42,980 nucleotides of DNA from an uncultured Lachnospiraceae bacterium (GTDB lineage Bacteria; Bacillota; Clostridia; Lachnospirales; Lachnospiraceae), in NCBI GenBank assembly GCA_948688495.1, contig CAPQSW010000001.1:163358-206337 (forward strand), read 5' to 3'. Position 1 is the stretch's first letter. Every line of letters begins with the position of its first letter. The notes under the pieces were generated by a model. It saw nothing but the letters and a program-made list of their open reading frames with translations. It was not told where the DNA came from and searched no databases. Of the stretch, positions 41,294 through 42,980 are shown piece after piece. The translations under genes and the position numbers were made by a program.

Positions 41294-41589
41294 TTCCTTC
41301 CTCCCTCAAACATGATTGTGATGCCGTGTTCGTAGGCGTATTCAAATTCCTGTGCACAGCCTTTGCTTTCCTGCCAGCCTTCGAGCATAAATACGGCCTG
41401 GCACATATCAATCATGGGAATGCATATCCTCATGTATTCCCCGTGCGTGGTATCTGCCGGGAGCCGGGCGCATACCTCTGCCGGGTTGATTACGGTGCAT
41501 CCCTCTGCCTGCAGGCTTCTTTCTGCCCGGTCAAAACGTTCCATGTAATCGTCTGTCCCTGTGATTGGCCCGCTGATGTATACTTTCAC
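41290..41589 (-). CDS. DUF4406 protein, nucleoside 2-deoxyribosyltransferase-like
   Basis: 99 residues, VYISGPITGTDDYMERFDRA, then VINPAEVCARLP, and MCQAVFMLEGWQESKGCAQE, the DUF4406 pattern with the Glu position of the deoxyribosyltransferase fold. It may act on free nucleosides or nucleotides. GTG start overlaps the ParB-like stop. Confidence 0.88.
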   Translation of the reverse strand: MKVYISGPITGTDDYMERFDRAERSLQAEGCTVINPAEVCARLPADTTHGEYMRICIPMIDMCQAVFMLEGWQESKGCAQEFEYAYEHGITIMFEGGRK

Positions 41590-42947
41590 TGTTCTTCCTC
41601 CTTCCGGTAGAGTTCATGCGTGCCATCCAGCACCTTTTCTTCATCTTCACCAGCAAATATCCATCCATACGGTTTCAGGGTGTCATAGCAGCGCTTCAGT
41701 CTTTTCCCCTCCTTTTCCCTGTAGCATCCTCTATAATCGATAAGTTCCGCGTCTTTCACCTCATTGTGGAGCGCCAGAAGCATTGAGTTTGTGTAACTTA
41801 AGCTGTTCAGTTTTTCCTTTGCTTCCTCCTTTTCTTCTTCCGAACAGTTGTAATACTCTTTGCTGGTAAAAAATTCAATCACACCATTGGATGACAGGTA
41901 CGCACAGCTTTCAATCAGGAACCTCCATATCTTTTCCCTTATCTCCTCCTCATTCTCCGGCTTGCGGATTTTTCCCTCTATGATATTCAGTATAAAATCC
42001 TTGCGACTGGCATCCATTTCTTTGATAATCGCCTTGAGCTGTTTCTTTTTCTTGTCTTTTTCCTTTTTGGCGGTTTCCTCAGGGGTCAGCTTCTTTTTCT
42101 CGTTTTTGTGTTTTTTGATTATACAGGCATTCCTCCAGTACAGAAGATAATAAAGTTTTTCGCTCTCTTTTACGTCCAGCCTTTTAGGAATTTCTTTGTC
42201 CAGGTCAATTTCCTTGATCTTGTCCCATTTCCCGGAATACAGCTCGTTCTGTGTCCCTTCCGGTGCTTTTTCTATACCTGCCTTTTCCGCCATATCTGCA
42301 AACTGCTTATATCTTTCATTTCGTAACGCCTCTGCTGCCTCCCTTTGGGCCATCGTGGTAATTTCCCTCGAATTTTGGGCATATTTTAAAATCTTGTTCC
42401 TGGTTTTGAGGTCTTTGATTTTTTCGAGTTCATACAGGTCCCTGAGTGAGAGCTGGAAGCTTTCATCCTGATCCTTCTTTTTCAGTTCCTTCTGATTCAG
42501 TTTTGCGATGTTCAGGCGGTGCCTTATGGTTGTATCGCTGAATCCGGTCTTTTGGGCTATCTGCTCTACGCTTTCCCCGAGATCAAGCATCATCTGGAAA
42601 CCGTTTGCCTGCTCCCATATTGTCAAATCATTACGTTGCATATTTTCTTCCAACATGATTGCAACCTGCTCTTTTAAATCCAGCCCTTCCGCTATCTGGC
42701 ATGGAAATTCCTTTATGCCTGCGCGGATGCCTGCTGCATGTCTCCGGTGTCCGATGAGCGCCATGTACTCCCCGGGCTCGCCCTCCACAGGGATTACCGT
42801 AAGATTCTGCAGGATGCCGTTTTTCCTGATGGATTCCTCAAGCTCTGAAAGGTCCCCTAATTCCTTTCTGGGATTGTCTGGGTGGGGACGTATGTGCTCT
42901 GCCTGTATGTAGATGATTTCGTTCTTTTTTGCTGTTTCGCTGTTCAC
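41586..42947 (-). CDS. ParB-like nuclease/CTPase domain protein
   Basis: 453 residues. The N-terminal ParB/Srx domain has AEHIRPHPDNPRKELGDL and the box MALIGHRRHAAGIRAG (the GERRxxA motif in a GHRR form). A helix-turn-helix part (IAQKTGFSDTTIRHRLNIAK) follows, then a long Lys/Glu-rich coiled part and a small C-terminal domain. Phage ParB-like proteins of this layout may bind DNA for replication control or segregation; no ParA gene is in view. GTG start with AAGGAGG upstream. Further early genes lie beyond the window. Confidence 0.85.
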   Translation of the reverse strand: MNSETAKKNEIIYIQAEHIRPHPDNPRKELGDLSELEESIRKNGILQNLTVIPVEGEPGEYMALIGHRRHAAGIRAGIKEFPCQIAEGLDLKEQVAIMLEENMQRNDLTIWEQANGFQMMLDLGESVEQIAQKTGFSDTTIRHRLNIAKLNQKELKKKDQDESFQLSLRDLYELEKIKDLKTRNKILKYAQNSREITTMAQREAAEALRNERYKQFADMAEKAGIEKAPEGTQNELYSGKWDKIKEIDLDKEIPKRLDVKESEKLYYLLYWRNACIIKKHKNEKKKLTPEETAKKEKDKKKKQLKAIIKEMDASRKDFILNIIEGKIRKPENEEEIREKIWRFLIESCAYLSSNGVIEFFTSKEYYNCSEEEKEEAKEKLNSLSYTNSMLLALHNEVKDAELIDYRGCYREKEGKRLKRCYDTLKPYGWIFAGEDEEKVLDGTHELYRKEEEQ

Positions 42948-42980
42948 TGCTGTTTCCTCCTTCTGGTTTCCTGTATGGTT

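Overview
The window looks like a chromosome segment of a Gram-positive Clostridia, most likely a Lachnospiraceae gut bacterium. The signs are moderate GC, strong AGGAGG-type ribosome binding sites, many GTG starts, and host genes typical of that group. This assignment is inference from gene style, not from a marker gene. Two parts are present: a host region (1 to about 11,050) and a large prophage (about 11,150 to beyond the right edge) transcribed entirely on the minus strand.

Host part. From left to right: the start of an AAA-ATPase-like gene cut by the window edge; a small Cys-rich protein and the RNA ligase RtcB, behind a strong promoter and a 26-residue leader ORF; an ATPase/permease pair of the NitT/TauT ABC family with no substrate-binding gene; a Uma2-like gene that has lost its catalytic middle; a plus-strand MATE exporter behind a promoter, a structured leader (candidate guanidine-IV/mepA riboswitch) and a terminator; an SCP2-like protein; and a four-gene MacAB-type efflux operon (lipoprotein, adaptor, ATPase, permease). 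The adaptor carries an inserted Ig-like domain and Asn/Gly-rich repeats.

Prophage. The order follows the contractile-tail PBSX/Xkd plan, read right to left: early genes (ParB-like, DUF4406, HNH, Dam methylase, YopX, GNAT and several small zinc-ribbon or repeat proteins), a sigma-region-4-like late regulator, a strong terminator, then TerS, TerL, portal, MuF head protein, scaffold, capsid, connectors, sheath, tube, tail chaperone with a programmed -1 frameshift, tape measure, LysM/baseplate proteins, baseplate J, tail fibre, holin, a Tad2-like anti-defence protein and an amidase endolysin. No integrase, repressor or replication initiator is seen; they should lie to the right of the window. The structural module appears complete. 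Two early genes and one small frame in the late operon carry frame breaks.

Most notable. The MuF head protein has a C-terminal zincin-like domain (HESGH motif) and is followed by a 65-residue acidic ORF and a terminator, the layout of a phage-borne polymorphic toxin with a candidate immunity gene. Also of interest are the Tad2-like protein in the lysis cassette, the textbook A-AAA-AAC frameshift, a 270-base non-coding segment with two terminators inside the late operon, and the rtcB leader.
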